A program made the translations under genes and the position numbers. This document shows positions 1 through 14,200 of a stretch of DNA of 64,000 bases, piece by piece; positions within the stretch are counted from its first letter, which is position 1, and every line of letters starts with the position of its first letter. Source of the DNA: Peptococcaceae bacterium UBA7702 (GTDB lineage: Bacteria > Bacillota > Dehalobacteriia > UBA7702); NCBI GenBank assembly GCA_002482535.1, contig DLGE01000016.1:1-64000 (forward strand), read 5' to 3'. The notes under the pieces are model-generated. The model did no database searches. It worked only from the letters and a program-made list of their open reading frames with translations, and had not been told where the DNA came from.

Positions 1-21
1 TTCAAATTTTTGTTTCGCCAT
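1..21 (-). CDS. tuf: Elongation factor Tu, first 7 codons only
   Basis: Only the start lies inside the window: ATG at 21-19 followed by codons for MAKQKFE, the usual N-terminus of bacterial EF-Tu, with GGAGGA just upstream. It follows fusA by 55 bp, the standard rpsL-rpsG-fusA-tuf order. EF-Tu carries aminoacyl-tRNA to the ribosome. The identification rests on seven residues plus gene order. Confidence 0.85.
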
Positions 22-76
22 TTGAATATTTCCTCCTTGGGGATTTCTTTTAATATTGAAATTTTAAAATAAATCG

Positions 77-2143
77 TCAGCCTCTGTATTTTTCAATGAT
101 GGTTTCGGCAATGCTCTTCGGCACTTCTTCGTAGTGACCGAACTGCATCACGTAAGTGCCTCTGCCTTGGGTCTTGGAACGGAGATCCGTCGCGTAACCG
201 AACATTTCCGAAAGGGGTACGACGCCGCGAATGGTCTGCATTCCCTTGGCTGCGTCCATACCTTCCAAGCGGCCCCGGCGGCTATTGATGTCACCGATCA
301 CCTCACCCATATAATCTTCGGGAACAACGACTTCCAGTTTGAAAATGGGTTCTAAGAGAACGGATTTGGCTTTGGCCGCGGCTTCCTTAAAGGCCATGGA
401 GCCCGCTACCTTAAAAGCCATTTCCGAAGAGTCGACTTCATGATAGGAGCCGTCGATCAAAGTTGCCTTGATGTCCACCACAGGGAAACCGGCCAGAACG
501 CCGTTTTCGATGGCTTCTTTGATGCCCGCCTCCACCGGAGGAATGAATTCCTTGGGTACGACGCCGCCGACGATTTTGCTTTCAAAGACAAAGCCGCTGC
601 CGGCCTCCAAGGGTTCAAATTCCACCACACAGTGGCCGTATTGGCCGTGACCGCCGCTCTGACGAACGAACTTGCTGTTGGCCGTGGCTTTTGCCCGGAA
701 GGTTTCTCTATAAGCAACCTGGGGTTTGCCGACGTTGGCGTCAACGCGGAACTCTCTTAAAAGCCGGTCGATGATGATTTCCAAATGCAGCTCGCCCATA
801 CCGGAAATGATCGTTTGCCCTGTTTCCAAATCGGTATGGACGCGGAAGGTGGGATCTTCTTCCGAAAGTTTCTGCAAAGCGAGGCTCATCTTTTCCTGGT
901 CCGCCGTGGTTTTCGGCTCAATGGCTACGTCGATGACGGGTTCCGGGAAATCCATACTTTCCAAAACCACCGGATGCTCATAGGAGCAAAGCGTATCACC
1001 GGTGGTGGTGAATTTCAGACCCACGGCGGCGAGAATATCGCCGGCGTAGCATTCATTGAGGTCTTCCCGCTTATCGGCATGCATCTGTAAAAGGCGGCCG
1101 ATTCTCTCTTTTTTATCCTTGGTGGAGTTGTATACGTATGACCCGCTTTTCAGCACACCGCTGTAGACGCGGAAAAAGGTCAGCCTGCCCACAAAGGGGT
1201 CGGTGATGATCTTAAAGGCCAAAGCGGAGAAGGGTGCTTCGTCGCTGGATTCTCTCACCGTATCTTCTTCGGTATCGGGATCAACGCCGCCGATGGCGGG
1301 AATATCCGCGGGAGAAGGCAAATAATCGATGACACCGTCAAGGAGCAGCCGCACGCCCTTGTTCTTAAATGCGGAACCGCAGAGCACCGGCGTTATTTTC
1401 ACCTCAATGGTGGCTTTACGGATCACTTCCTTGATCTTCTCAAGGGGGACATCTTCGCCCTCCAGAACCAATTCCATGAGTTCGTCATCATAATCGGCCA
1501 GGATTTCCAACATTTTTTCCCGATATTCTTCGGCCTGAGCCTGATATTCTTCGGGGATGGGTTGATTTTCGGTCATGATGTCGTTTTCATAAAAAGTGGC
1601 GGTCATTTTCAACAGATCGATGATACCGTTGAATTTTTCTTCCGTACCGATGGGCAGCTGAATGGGAACGGGATGAGCGCCAAGGCGCTCTCTGATCATG
1701 TTGACGCCGCGGAAAAAATCGGCGCCGACACGGTCCATCTTATTGATAAAAGCAATTCTGGGAACGCCGTAGCGGTCCGCCTGACGCCATACGGTTTCCG
1801 ATTGGGGCTGTACGCCGCCAACGGAACAGAATACGGCAACAGCGCCGTCAAGCACTCTCAGAGAGCGTTCCACCTCTACAGTAAAGTCCACATGCCCGGG
1901 CGTGTCAATGATGTTGACACGATGGTCCTTCCAGATACAGGTGGTTGCGGCGGAGGTAATCGTAATCCCCCGTTCCTGTTCCTGTACCATATAGTCCATG
2001 GTGGCCGCGCCGTCATGGACTTCGCCGATGCGATGTACTTTACCAGTAAAATAAAGCATGCGTTCGGTTGTTGTTGTTTTGCCGGCATCGATGTGGGCCA
2101 TAATGCCGATATTTCTTGTATTGCCTAAGCTATACTGTCTCAT
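77..2143 (-). CDS. fusA: Elongation factor G
   Basis: A 688-residue translational GTPase that drives ribosomal translocation and, with RRF, ribosome recycling. The N-terminus has the G1 motif AHIDAGKTTTTER (about residues 16-28), followed by DTPGH (G3) and NKMD (G4), then the EF-G domains through to the C-terminal domain with GEVIGDINSRRGRLEGM. Length matches the family (about 690). It lies 21 bp downstream of rpsG and 55 bp upstream of tuf and is presumably co-transcribed with them. No odd features seen. Confidence 0.98.
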   Translation of the reverse strand: MRQYSLGNTRNIGIMAHIDAGKTTTTERMLYFTGKVHRIGEVHDGAATMDYMVQEQERGITITSAATTCIWKDHRVNIIDTPGHVDFTVEVERSLRVLDGAVAVFCSVGGVQPQSETVWRQADRYGVPRIAFINKMDRVGADFFRGVNMIRERLGAHPVPIQLPIGTEEKFNGIIDLLKMTATFYENDIMTENQPIPEEYQAQAEEYREKMLEILADYDDELMELVLEGEDVPLEKIKEVIRKATIEVKITPVLCGSAFKNKGVRLLLDGVIDYLPSPADIPAIGGVDPDTEEDTVRESSDEAPFSALAFKIITDPFVGRLTFFRVYSGVLKSGSYVYNSTKDKKERIGRLLQMHADKREDLNECYAGDILAAVGLKFTTTGDTLCSYEHPVVLESMDFPEPVIDVAIEPKTTADQEKMSLALQKLSEEDPTFRVHTDLETGQTIISGMGELHLEIIIDRLLREFRVDANVGKPQVAYRETFRAKATANSKFVRQSGGHGQYGHCVVEFEPLEAGSGFVFESKIVGGVVPKEFIPPVEAGIKEAIENGVLAGFPVVDIKATLIDGSYHEVDSSEMAFKVAGSMAFKEAAAKAKSVLLEPIFKLEVVVPEDYMGEVIGDINSRRGRLEGMDAAKGMQTIRGVVPLSEMFGYATDLRSKTQGRGTYVMQFGHYEEVPKSIAETIIEKYRG

Positions 2144-2164
2144 TGGTTCCTCCGAACGAATTCT

Positions 2165-2635
2165 TTACCATCTGAAATGCGCAAAAGCCCTATTGGCTTC
2201 CGCCATTTTGTGGGTATCCTCTCTCTTTTTCACGGACGCGCCGGTACTGTTGGCGGCATCCATCAATTCTGCGGCAACTTTTTCTTCCATGCCTTTGCCG
2301 CCCCGTTTTCTGGCATTCATCACAAGCCAACGGATTCCCAAAGTCTGACGTCTATCGGGACGGACTTCGATGGGAACCTGATAGTTGGCACCGCCAACAC
2401 GGCGGGCTTTGACTTCCAGAACAGGCATAACATTGTTCATGGCTTCTTCAAAGACTTCCATGGGGTCTTTGTTGGTTTTTTCTTTGATTATCGCGAAAGC
2501 GTCGTAAACAATTTTTTCCGCCGTGCTCTTTTTTCCGTCGAGCATGATCTGGTTGATAAATTTCGTTAAAACGACACTGTGATGTACCGGATCTGGCAGT
2601 ACTACGATTCGTTTGATTTTTCCCCTTCTGGGCAT
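2165..2635 (-). CDS. rpsG: 30S ribosomal protein S7
   Basis: 156 residues beginning MPRRGKIKRIVVLPDPVHHS and ending in NRAFAHFRW, the typical length and ends for S7, the primary 16S rRNA 3'-domain binder. AAGGAGG lies just upstream of the ATG. It sits between rpsL (52 bp upstream) and fusA (21 bp downstream), the classical str operon arrangement. In many bacteria S7 represses its own operon; no such site was recognised here. Confidence 0.98.
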   Translation of the reverse strand: MPRRGKIKRIVVLPDPVHHSVVLTKFINQIMLDGKKSTAEKIVYDAFAIIKEKTNKDPMEVFEEAMNNVMPVLEVKARRVGGANYQVPIEVRPDRRQTLGIRWLVMNARKRGGKGMEEKVAAELMDAANSTGASVKKREDTHKMAEANRAFAHFRW

Positions 2636-2687
2636 TTGGTTTCCTCCTTATTATTACGAAAATATCGTAATCGTCATCTCGTGTTCC

Positions 2688-3077
2688 TTATTTTGCGGCT
2701 GCTTTTGCTTTCGGGCGTTTTGCGCCGTACTTGGAACGGGCTTGACCACGGTCAACGACGCCTGCTGCGTCCAGCGTACCACGGATGATGTGGTATCTCA
2801 CACCGGGAAGGTCTTTTACCCTGCCGCCACGAATGAGCGTAACCGAGTGCTCCTGAAGGTTATGGCCGATGCCGGGAATGTACGCCGTGACTTCCATAGA
2901 GTTGGTCAGACGAACCCTGGCGACTTTTCTCAACGCAGAGTTCGGTTTTTTGGGAGTCGTCGTATAGACTCTGGTGCATACACCACGTTTCTGCGGACAT
3001 TCTTTCAATGCCGGCGCGTCGGATTTCTTTTCCGCAACCTCTCTGCTGTTTCTCACTAATTGGCTAATGGTAGGCAA
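2688..3077 (-). CDS. rpsL: 30S ribosomal protein S12
   Basis: 129 residues with the conserved decoding-centre segments TTTPKKPNSALRKVARVRL (about residues 38-56) and the loop HNLQEHSVTLIRGGRVKDLPGVRY. The lysines at which streptomycin resistance commonly arises are wild type. It follows the L7Ae-type gene by 58 bp and is co-directional with rpsG-fusA-tuf. RBS GGAGGT lies just ahead of the start. Confidence 0.98.
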   Translation of the reverse strand: MPTISQLVRNSREVAEKKSDAPALKECPQKRGVCTRVYTTTPKKPNSALRKVARVRLTNSMEVTAYIPGIGHNLQEHSVTLIRGGRVKDLPGVRYHIIRGTLDAAGVVDRGQARSKYGAKRPKAKAAAK

Positions 3078-3135
3078 AGTTCCACCTCCTAATCATGTTT
3101 AAAATTTTATATAAACTTAAATTTTCGACAATAAT

Positions 3136-3378
3136 TTATAATATCCCGGCGGAGGCTGCGGCCACTTTGATGCCGCAGCACTCCCCGAGTTTCTTCATAT
3201 CTTCTACCGTAACGACTTCCACTCCATTTGCTTCGCATAAAGCGATAAGCGGCTGCACCACTTGAGGATTGGCGTCACGGGCAACGAAAACAGCTTTACA
3301 CTGGTGTTTTTCCACCATGCGCAGCGTTTCTTTGGTACCAACCACCTTATCTGCGGTCAATAACGCTAAAACGTCCAC
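3136..3378 (-). CDS. L7Ae/L30e-family K-turn RNA-binding protein (YbxF/RplGB type)
   Basis: An 80-residue protein of the L7Ae/L30e/S12e/Gadd45 family, which binds kink-turn RNA. The start chosen is GTG at 3378, six bases after AGGAGG; a longer reading frame to 3405 has no RBS. The segment KCKAVFVARDANPQVVQPLIALCEANGVEV-like (about residues 26-53) is the family core. Its place between rpoC and rpsL is the usual one for this gene in Bacillota. It is the first gene after a promoter overlapping the end of rpoC, so it probably leads the rpsL-rpsG-fusA-tuf transcript. Exact role unknown. Confidence 0.9.
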   Translation of the reverse strand: MDVLALLTADKVVGTKETLRMVEKHQCKAVFVARDANPQVVQPLIALCEANGVEVVTVEDMKKLGECCGIKVAAASAGIL

Positions 3379-3433
3379 TGAAAACCTCCTAAAAGGGCAT
3401 AGCAAACCGACCCGCTAAAACACGTGTATTGCC

Positions 3434-3462
3434 AGTATAACACCGTCAATCGTCGTTGTCAA
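3434..3462 (-). promoter_or_regulatory. Sigma-A-type promoter for the L7Ae-rpsL-rpsG-fusA-tuf operon
   Basis: On the minus strand: TTGACA (3457-3462), 17-bp spacer, TATACT (3434-3439). It overlaps the last codons and stop of rpoC (ends 3446) and lies about 55 bp ahead of the GTG of the L7Ae gene. Confidence 0.75.
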
Positions 3463-6400
3463 GCAAAAATTCATTCCCTCCCTCGAGGCCTTGAGCCGCT
3501 GCTCCCGGCGGTGGGGCAAGGGGGGCGGACACGTCAATGGCACTGCTTTCATCGACTTCATGGAGAAGTCGGTGATCATCTTCACTGGTCACCTCGATGC
3601 CGCGATAGCGGGCCATACCGGTACCGGCGGGAATCAATTTACCTAAAATCACGTTTTCCTTCAACCCGATCAACGGATCGACCTTACCTTTGATGGCGGC
3701 ATCCGTCAGCACCCTGGTGGTTTCCTGGAAGGAAGCGGCGGAGAGGAAGGAATCCGTGGCCAAGGCAGCCTTGGTGATGCCCAAGAGCGTGGGAGACGCC
3801 ACGGCGGGCTCTTTGCCCTCGGCGATGAGCTGCCGATTCGTCTGCTCGAACTCGTTGCGGTCCACCAAAGCGCCGGGGAGCAGAATGCCGTCGCCGGCAT
3901 CTTCGATTTTCACCTTCTTCAGCATCTGCCGAATCATGATTTCGATGTGCTTATCGTTGATATCCACACCCTGGAGCCGGTAAACGCTCTGTACTTCCTT
4001 TAACAGATAGTAGTGAACGCCTTCGACACCCTGGACTTTCAAAACATCGTGAGGATTGATGGAGCCTTCGGTGAGGGCGTCGCCGACATTGACATAATCT
4101 CCGGCCTGCACTTTGAAGCGGGAATTGAAGGGCGTGATGTAGGAGGCAAGCTCTTCGCCTTTGTCCGAAATCACCAGCTTCTTCTGATTTTTATGCTCTT
4201 CTACGCTGATGGTACCGGACACTTCGGTGATGATCCCCTGGTATTTCGGTTTTCTCGCTTCGAAGAGTTCTTCAACGCGGGGAAGACCTTGGGTGATATC
4301 ATCCCCGGCGACACCGCCGGTATGGAAGGTACGCATGGTCAGCTGGGTGCCGGGTTCGCCGATGGACTGGGCGGCAATGGTGCCCACGGCTTCGCCGATA
4401 TCCACCATGACGCCGGTGGCAAGGTTTCTGCCGTAACATTTTCGGCAAACACCGTAGCGGCTGCTACAAGTCAGGACGGAGCGAATATGGACTTTCCGTT
4501 CTGCTTTGGGCAGCGTTTCCAGGTAAGCCATGATCCGCGGCAATTCTTTGTCGGTGATTTCATCCCCGGCAGCCACGAAGATTTCCCCCGTATGCCGGTT
4601 CACGATATCGCTGGCGGCCACGCGGCCCTCGATGCGTTCAGAAAGCGGTTCAATGTTGGGAATTTCCTCGACCCAAAGGCCGTCTTCCGTACCGCAGTCG
4701 TCTTCTCTGACAATGACTTCCTGGGCCACGTCGACGAGGCGGCGGGTGAGATAACCGGAGTCGGCGGTACGGAGGGCCGTATCCGCCAGCCCTTTTCTGG
4801 CGCCGTGGGTGGAAATGAAAAATTCCAGAATATTGAGGCCTTCGCGGAAATTCGCTTTAATGGGCATGTCGATAATCTTCCCGGAAGGGTCGGCCATCAG
4901 ACCACGGGTACCGGCCAGCTGACGAATCTGCTGGACATTACCGCGGGCCCCGGAATTGGCCATCATGTAAATGGGGTTGAAGGGATCCAATGTTCCCATG
5001 AGTTCGGCGGTGACGTCGTCGGTGGCCTTGTTCCAAATGGAAATCACCTTATTGTAGCGTTCGTCTTCCGTAACGAGACCGCGGCGGAAGAGTTCTTCCA
5101 CCTTATTGACATCGGTGTCGGCCTGATCCATAATGACCTTTTTCTGCGCCGGCACTTTGATATCCTGTAAACCAATGGTGATCCCCGCCTGGGTGGAGGT
5201 GGAATAGCCCATGGCTTTGATGCCGTCCAAAAGCTTTGCTGCCTTGGAAATGCCCATCAAGCGAACGCAGCGATCGACGATATTACCCAAAACTTTCTTT
5301 GTAATGGTGCAGTTATAGAAGCCCATTTCAACGGGGATCGGAATATTATAGTTGAATTTCAGGCGGCCTACCGTGGTTTTTAAGCGGGCGGGCAAACCGT
5401 TCTCTCTCATCTCGAATTCTTTGGTCTGCTTTTCAACCATCACATAATCCCAGCCCTCCGGTTTGATGATTTCGATTTCAGCGTGGAGATCCACGTCGCC
5501 GACCTCGTAAGCCATGTAGGCTTCGTCGTAAGAGCAGAAGATTTTGCCTTCCCCTTTGGCCCCTTCTTTGATCGCCGTCAGATAATAGGAACCAAGAACC
5601 ATGTCCTGGGTGGGCACGGCAACGGGATGACCGTCTTTGGGATTCAAGATATTATAGGAAGAAATCATCAACAGTCTCGCTTCGGCTTGAGCTTCAGCGG
5701 AGAGAGGCACGTGCACGGCCATCTGGTCGCCGTCGAAGTCCGCGTTGTAAGCGGTGCAGACCAGAGGATGCAGTTTCAGGGCGCGGCCTTCCACCAAGAT
5801 CGGTTCAAAGGCCTGAATGCCCAGGCGGTGCAGGGTTGGCGCGCGGTTTAAAAGCACGGGATGGTCTTTGATGACATCTTCCAAGACATCCCAAACCTCC
5901 GGACGGACCCGTTCCACCATGCGTTTGGCGCTCTTGATGTTATGGGCCATGCCGTCTTTGACCAGACGTTTCATCACGAAGGGTTTAAACAGTTCCAGAG
6001 CCATTTCTTTGGGCAAACCGCACTGGTGCATTTTCAATTCCGGCCCTACCACGATGACGGAACGACCGGAATAGTCCACACGCTTGCCCAACAGATTCTG
6101 CCGGAAACGCCCCTGCTTCCCTTTGAGCATATCGCTTAAGGATTTTAAGGGACGGTTGCCGGGGCCTGTAACAGGACGGCCGCGGCGGCCGTTGTCGATC
6201 AAAGCGTCGACGGCTTCCTGGAGCATACGCTTTTCGTTGCGGACAATGATATCCGGGGCGCCAAGATCAAGGAGTCTCTTTAGGCGGTTATTGCGGTTGA
6301 TCACCCGGCGGTAAAGATCGTTTAAGTCCGAGGTGGCGAATCTGCCGCCGTCCAGCTGAACCATGGGACGGACTTCCGGCGGAATCACGGGGACAACGTC

Positions 6401-7084
6401 TAAGATCATCCATTCCGGATGGTTGCCGGAATTCAAAAAGGCTTCGGCAACTTCTAAGCGGCGAATGGCGCGGATTTTGCGCTGTCCGCTGACATCCCCC
6501 AACTCGCTACGTAGGTCTTTGGTAAGTTTTTCGAGATTGATCTCGATCAGCAGTTCCTTTATGGCTTCGGCGCCCATGCCGGCTTGAAAGGTGGCGCCGT
6601 ATTCGTCCCGGGCTTCACGGTATTCATTTTCCGTCAGCAGCTGTTTTTTCATCAGCGGCGTATTGCCGGGATCAAGCACCACATAGGATACAAAATAGAG
6701 GATCTTTTCCAGGGCCCGGGGGGACATATCGAGGAGGAGCCCCATCCGGGAGGGGATTCCTTTAAAATACCAAATATGAGAAACGGGAGCGGCCAGTTCG
6801 ATATGACCCATGCGTTCTCTTCTCACTTTGGCCCGGGTCACTTCCACGCCGCAGCGGTCGCAGATCATTCCTTTATAGCGAACCCTTTTATATTTCCCGC
6901 AGTGACATTCCCAATCCTTGGTGGGACCGAAGATCCGTTCGCAGAAAAGACCATCTCTTTCCGGCTTTAACGTTCTGTAGTTGATCGTTTCCGGCTTCTT
7001 CACTTCTCCGTAAGACCAATCTCTGATCTGTTCGGGAGAAGCTAAGGAAATGCGCATACGGTCAAAATTACTTACATCTATCAA
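3446..7084 (-). CDS. rpoC: RNA polymerase subunit beta'
   Basis: A 1212-residue largest core subunit of RNA polymerase. Visible landmarks are the zinc-binding CHCGKYKRVRYKGMICDRC near residues 60-78, the catalytic Mg-binding NADFDGDQMAVH near residue 450, and the trigger-loop/bridge-helix region with QSIGEPGTQLTMRTFHTGG. Length agrees with Bacillota RpoC. The start is TTG at 7084, with AAGGAGA nine bases upstream; the first residues (M)IDVSNFD match the usual N-terminus, and no in-frame ATG fits. It lies 51 bp downstream of rpoB. Confidence 0.98.
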   Translation of the reverse strand: MIDVSNFDRMRISLASPEQIRDWSYGEVKKPETINYRTLKPERDGLFCERIFGPTKDWECHCGKYKRVRYKGMICDRCGVEVTRAKVRRERMGHIELAAPVSHIWYFKGIPSRMGLLLDMSPRALEKILYFVSYVVLDPGNTPLMKKQLLTENEYREARDEYGATFQAGMGAEAIKELLIEINLEKLTKDLRSELGDVSGQRKIRAIRRLEVAEAFLNSGNHPEWMILDVVPVIPPEVRPMVQLDGGRFATSDLNDLYRRVINRNNRLKRLLDLGAPDIIVRNEKRMLQEAVDALIDNGRRGRPVTGPGNRPLKSLSDMLKGKQGRFRQNLLGKRVDYSGRSVIVVGPELKMHQCGLPKEMALELFKPFVMKRLVKDGMAHNIKSAKRMVERVRPEVWDVLEDVIKDHPVLLNRAPTLHRLGIQAFEPILVEGRALKLHPLVCTAYNADFDGDQMAVHVPLSAEAQAEARLLMISSYNILNPKDGHPVAVPTQDMVLGSYYLTAIKEGAKGEGKIFCSYDEAYMAYEVGDVDLHAEIEIIKPEGWDYVMVEKQTKEFEMRENGLPARLKTTVGRLKFNYNIPIPVEMGFYNCTITKKVLGNIVDRCVRLMGISKAAKLLDGIKAMGYSTSTQAGITIGLQDIKVPAQKKVIMDQADTDVNKVEELFRRGLVTEDERYNKVISIWNKATDDVTAELMGTLDPFNPIYMMANSGARGNVQQIRQLAGTRGLMADPSGKIIDMPIKANFREGLNILEFFISTHGARKGLADTALRTADSGYLTRRLVDVAQEVIVREDDCGTEDGLWVEEIPNIEPLSERIEGRVAASDIVNRHTGEIFVAAGDEITDKELPRIMAYLETLPKAERKVHIRSVLTCSSRYGVCRKCYGRNLATGVMVDIGEAVGTIAAQSIGEPGTQLTMRTFHTGGVAGDDITQGLPRVEELFEARKPKYQGIITEVSGTISVEEHKNQKKLVISDKGEELASYITPFNSRFKVQAGDYVNVGDALTEGSINPHDVLKVQGVEGVHYYLLKEVQSVYRLQGVDINDKHIEIMIRQMLKKVKIEDAGDGILLPGALVDRNEFEQTNRQLIAEGKEPAVASPTLLGITKAALATDSFLSAASFQETTRVLTDAAIKGKVDPLIGLKENVILGKLIPAGTGMARYRGIEVTSEDDHRLLHEVDESSAIDVSAPLAPPPGAAAQGLEGGNEFLLDNDD

Positions 7085-7135
7085 GGATTATCTCTCCTTT
7101 CGTTTACAGTTCGGAGTAAAAGCATTGTCTTACGC

Positions 7136-10690
<3,555 letters not shown>

Positions 10691-10758
10691 GTAATCCTTC
10701 ACTCCTTATCATTATTCGATACAGTGTTTTTTGGCCGTTCACGCTCAAAACATTTTGT

Positions 10759-10836
10759 CTTACCGCAAGCCCAAAACTGCATCCCCCGCCTTACCGCAAG
10801 CCCGAAGGAGCACGTTTTCCGCCTTACCACAAGCCC
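10759..10836. repeat. Three short direct repeats in the rpoB leader
   Basis: The 14-mer CTTACCGCAAGCCC occurs at 10759-10772 and 10790-10803 and, with one change, at 10823-10836 (spacing 31 and 33 bp). All copies lie in the transcribed leader between the rpoB promoter and start. Function unknown. Confidence 0.75.
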
Positions 10837-10945
10837 GAAAAACGGTTTTTTTCGCAAGAATATTTGTCAGTGGGCAAACAAAAACCACTGTTTAAAGCAA
10901 ATCTGAAAAATTCCGCTATACGCCCAATTTATATAATAGCATTTT
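10837..10945 (-). other. Remainder of the rpoB 5' leader, no gene
   Basis: Non-coding leader between the predicted rpoB start of transcription (about 10940) and the repeats. No open frame with an RBS and no riboswitch class was recognised. The whole leader to the rpoB start is about 250 nt, unusually long. Confidence 0.5.
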
Positions 10946-10975
10946 ATTATAGCGCTAAATGGAAGCCTTTGTCAA
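10946..10975 (-). promoter_or_regulatory. Sigma-A-type promoter for rpoBC
   Basis: On the minus strand: TTGACA (10970-10975), 18-bp spacer, TATAAT (10946-10951). It gives rpoBC a promoter independent of the ribosomal protein genes. Confidence 0.8.
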
Positions 10976-11103
10976 GTAAAATTTGCTACTTTTTGCAAAG
11001 AATTACAAAATAAGGCCAAAGAGCAATGATCGCAAATGTAAAACAGCCGTGATTGCCGTAACCATTACAAAGAATTCTTGCATCCGGTCAATATTATAAA
11101 TCA

Positions 11104-11140
11104 GGAAAAGCTGGCCTCTATGATAAGAAGCCAGCTTTCC
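11104..11140 (-). terminator. Hairpin after the SLH surface-protein gene
   Basis: Inverted repeat with arms around AAAGCTGGC / GCCAGCTTT lying 60 bp past the stop codon at 11201. The T-run is short on the minus strand, so termination strength is uncertain. Confidence 0.55.
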
Positions 11141-11200
11141 TTTTGCTTAGGGTCTTAACGCATAAGCCCCTTTCAATCCATGTTTGTTAAGGGAACCGGA

Positions 11201-14200
11201 TTAGCGGTAGATCACCTTATCCACGAAGTTCTTAATCACCTGAGCCACTTCGGCGCGGGTGGCAAGGCCTTGGGGATTGATCTTCCATTCGGTTTCCGTG
11301 ACAGAGTAGCCGTGGATGATACCGTTTCCGACGCACCAGGCAATGGCGTCGTACGCATAGGTGCTGGCAAATTCGGAATCAGAGTACTTATTCATCCATT
11401 CTTCGTTTTTCCCGGAAAGATCATAGGAACCGAATTGAGCGTAGCGGTACATGATGGCCGCCATCTGCTCTCTCGTCACATCATCGGTGGGACCGAATTC
11501 CGGCGTTCCGTTGCCATTGGCGTCGCCATAACCATTGACGATGTTGTTTTCCGCAGCCCAGGCCACATAAGGACCGTACCAGGTGCTGACAGAGACATCT
11601 TCAAAGGCGCTGTCCGTATAGAGGGAAGTGTCGACACCGTAGAGACGGCCGAGGACGGTAACGAACATCGCGCGAGTCATATTCTGGCGGGGAGCAAAGA
11701 GGTTATTGGTGGCATCCCTGTAGACACCCTGGAAGTAACCTCTATCGGAGACGAATTTCACCGCGTCATAGAACCAATCGTCGGTACGGACGTCGGTATA
11801 ATCGGAAGAAGCTTCCTCGGTATATTCCACCGTCACGGTGACATGGTCGTCGGGCATCGTGAATTTATAGGTTGTGACGTAGTCCTTATCCTCCTTCACA
11901 AAGGTATAGGCTACGGGTTTGCCGTCGGCGCGAATGACGCTGATGGATTTGAAGCGGTAGCCATCGGCGGGGTCGGCGGTGACGATGACCGTGTCACCGT
12001 AGGCCGGCGTGGTGTTATCCACGCTGGTGGCACCGTTGGCCGTGGCGGCTACGGTTACCGTGGGTGTGTTGACCTTATACTGGGCAGTGACGGTCATAGC
12101 CTGAGTCACCGAGGAGAAATCTTTATCCCAGCCGGTGAAGGTGTACCCTTCCCTATGGCCTGCTTCGGCAGGAGCGGTCGGCGCGGTGGCGCCGTCAAGA
12201 TAAGGAACTTCTTCGCTCTTTAACACTTTGCCGTCATAATCCTTAAAGACGACGGTATAGTCAATCTTTTCAAAGATCGCGTAGACGGTGACATCTTTTG
12301 CCGGCATGGTGAAAGTATAGGCACCGGCGGTATTGGAAACGACTTTACCGTCTTGATCTTTGACAAAGACCTTGGTGATTTTGTAACCGTAATTCGGTGT
12401 GACGGTAAAATCAACTTTGTCGTTTTCGCTGGCGGTGGGAACCACGGTGATGGTGCCGTAGCCGGCGTAGGTGATATCGGTGCTGATGTTATAGGTGATC
12501 TTCGCGAATTCCGCGCTGACGGTGACATCGGAAGAAGGCATCGTGAAGGTATAGTCACCGCCGGCCGCCGCCAAGGCTGGTGTATAAGGAACTTCCGCAG
12601 CGGTGGTATCGTTGGTCACGGTAAGGGCCTTCAGGTACCAGCCGTCTTTCGGCGTTGCGGTAACTTTTACCGTTTCACCGTATTTCGCCGTGATGTTGGC
12701 GGTATCGGTGGAGTTCAGTCTCACCTCACCCTGGCCGGTAACGCTGCCGGTTACCACCTTATAGGTGATTTCTTCAAATTCCACAACGATGCTGACATTG
12801 GCGGCGGGCATGGTGAAGGTATAGATGCCGCCGGCCACGATGTCGCTGGGAGTGGCCTTAAAGGTGATGGTCTGTTTCTTACCGTTTTCATCAGTGTAGG
12901 TGCCGACCACAGATTTGATCTGATAACCGTCATCGGGAGTTACGGTAAAGTTGGCGTCATGCTGATACTCTTTGGTGAGATCATTGAGGCTGATGGCGCC
13001 GTTGGCCGGATCGTTGTAGCTGATATTATAAGTGGTTTCGATGTAAGTGATGGTCACCGTCACGTCTTCATGATTATCCATGGAGAGGGTATAGGTACCG
13101 TCGCCGTTGGCCGTAATCGCATTGCTGTTGCTGGCAGTGATGGTCGACAGTTCCCAGCCAAGGGCCGGTTCCGGCGTAATCTTCACGGTGGATTTATACG
13201 CCGCGGTGGTCCATTTCACATCGGTATCGTTGCTGTTCAGGCGGTAAGCGCCGCTGCCCACCACGTTGACGCTGACCTTATAGATGATGGGTTCGGTAAC
13301 CACGACGATAGCAACGTTGTTCATCGGCATCGTAAAGCTATAGTCGCAGGTAGCGGTCAGATCAGTGGGTTCGTCGGAGCTAAAGGTAATGTACTGCTTG
13401 AGGCCGTTATCATCGAGATAAGAGGCTTTGACGCTCTTAATCTGATAACCGGCTTCCGGTGTGACACTGAAGTTGACGGCTTCTTTATAGTCATAACCAC
13501 CGGGGATGTTGCTGGATATGGTGCTATGGGCGTCGTTATTCCAGGTCACGTTGTACTCGATGGGTACGATGGTGACGTTGACATCCACGTTGTAGGCGGG
13601 CATCCTAAAGTTGTATTTGCCGCCGGCTGCGTCAATGTTGCCAGCAAAATCTTTCACCAAATTGCCGTTGGAACGCCTGGTGACGGTGAGGCCGGTGAGT
13701 TTATAGCCGGCATCCGGGGTCACCTTGATGGTGACGGTGCTGTCGTAATTGGCATCAATATGATACGCTTCGGCATCGTAACCGTTGATGGTGACAACGG
13801 CGTTACCGACATTGGCCAGGTAGACAGTGCGGGTAATTTCCGTGAAGGTCGCCGTGAAGGTAACCTTGGTACCCGCTTTCACCGCCGGCATCGTGAAGAC
13901 GTAATCGCCGCCAGTTTCCATATCACTGGGAACGCTGGTGAAGACGATGTTCTGTTTGACATTGTTGGCGTCGAGGTAGGTGGCGGTCACGGTATCGATC
14001 TTGTAGCCGGTCAGCGGCGTCACAGTGGCGGTGACGGTGGCGTTATAGTCGGCGTTGGCCGGACCCGTTACCGTGCCTCTGGCACTGTCAAAGATATAGT
14101 CGATATCGTAGTTGTTGATTTCATAGGTGGCATAGATCACCGTAGCCTGGGTGGTGTTAAAGACGTCACTGACGAAGGGGTTGCCGTAACCGGGATTTTC

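Noticed and set aside
4013..5170. A 385-codon plus-strand open frame inside rpoC (and 8696-9994 inside rpoB)
   Set aside because: Antisense shadows of strongly coding genes; no RBS, no recognisable domains.
10759..10836. CRISPR-like array
   Set aside because: Only three 14-bp repeats with 17-19-bp gaps, in an rpoB leader, without cas genes.
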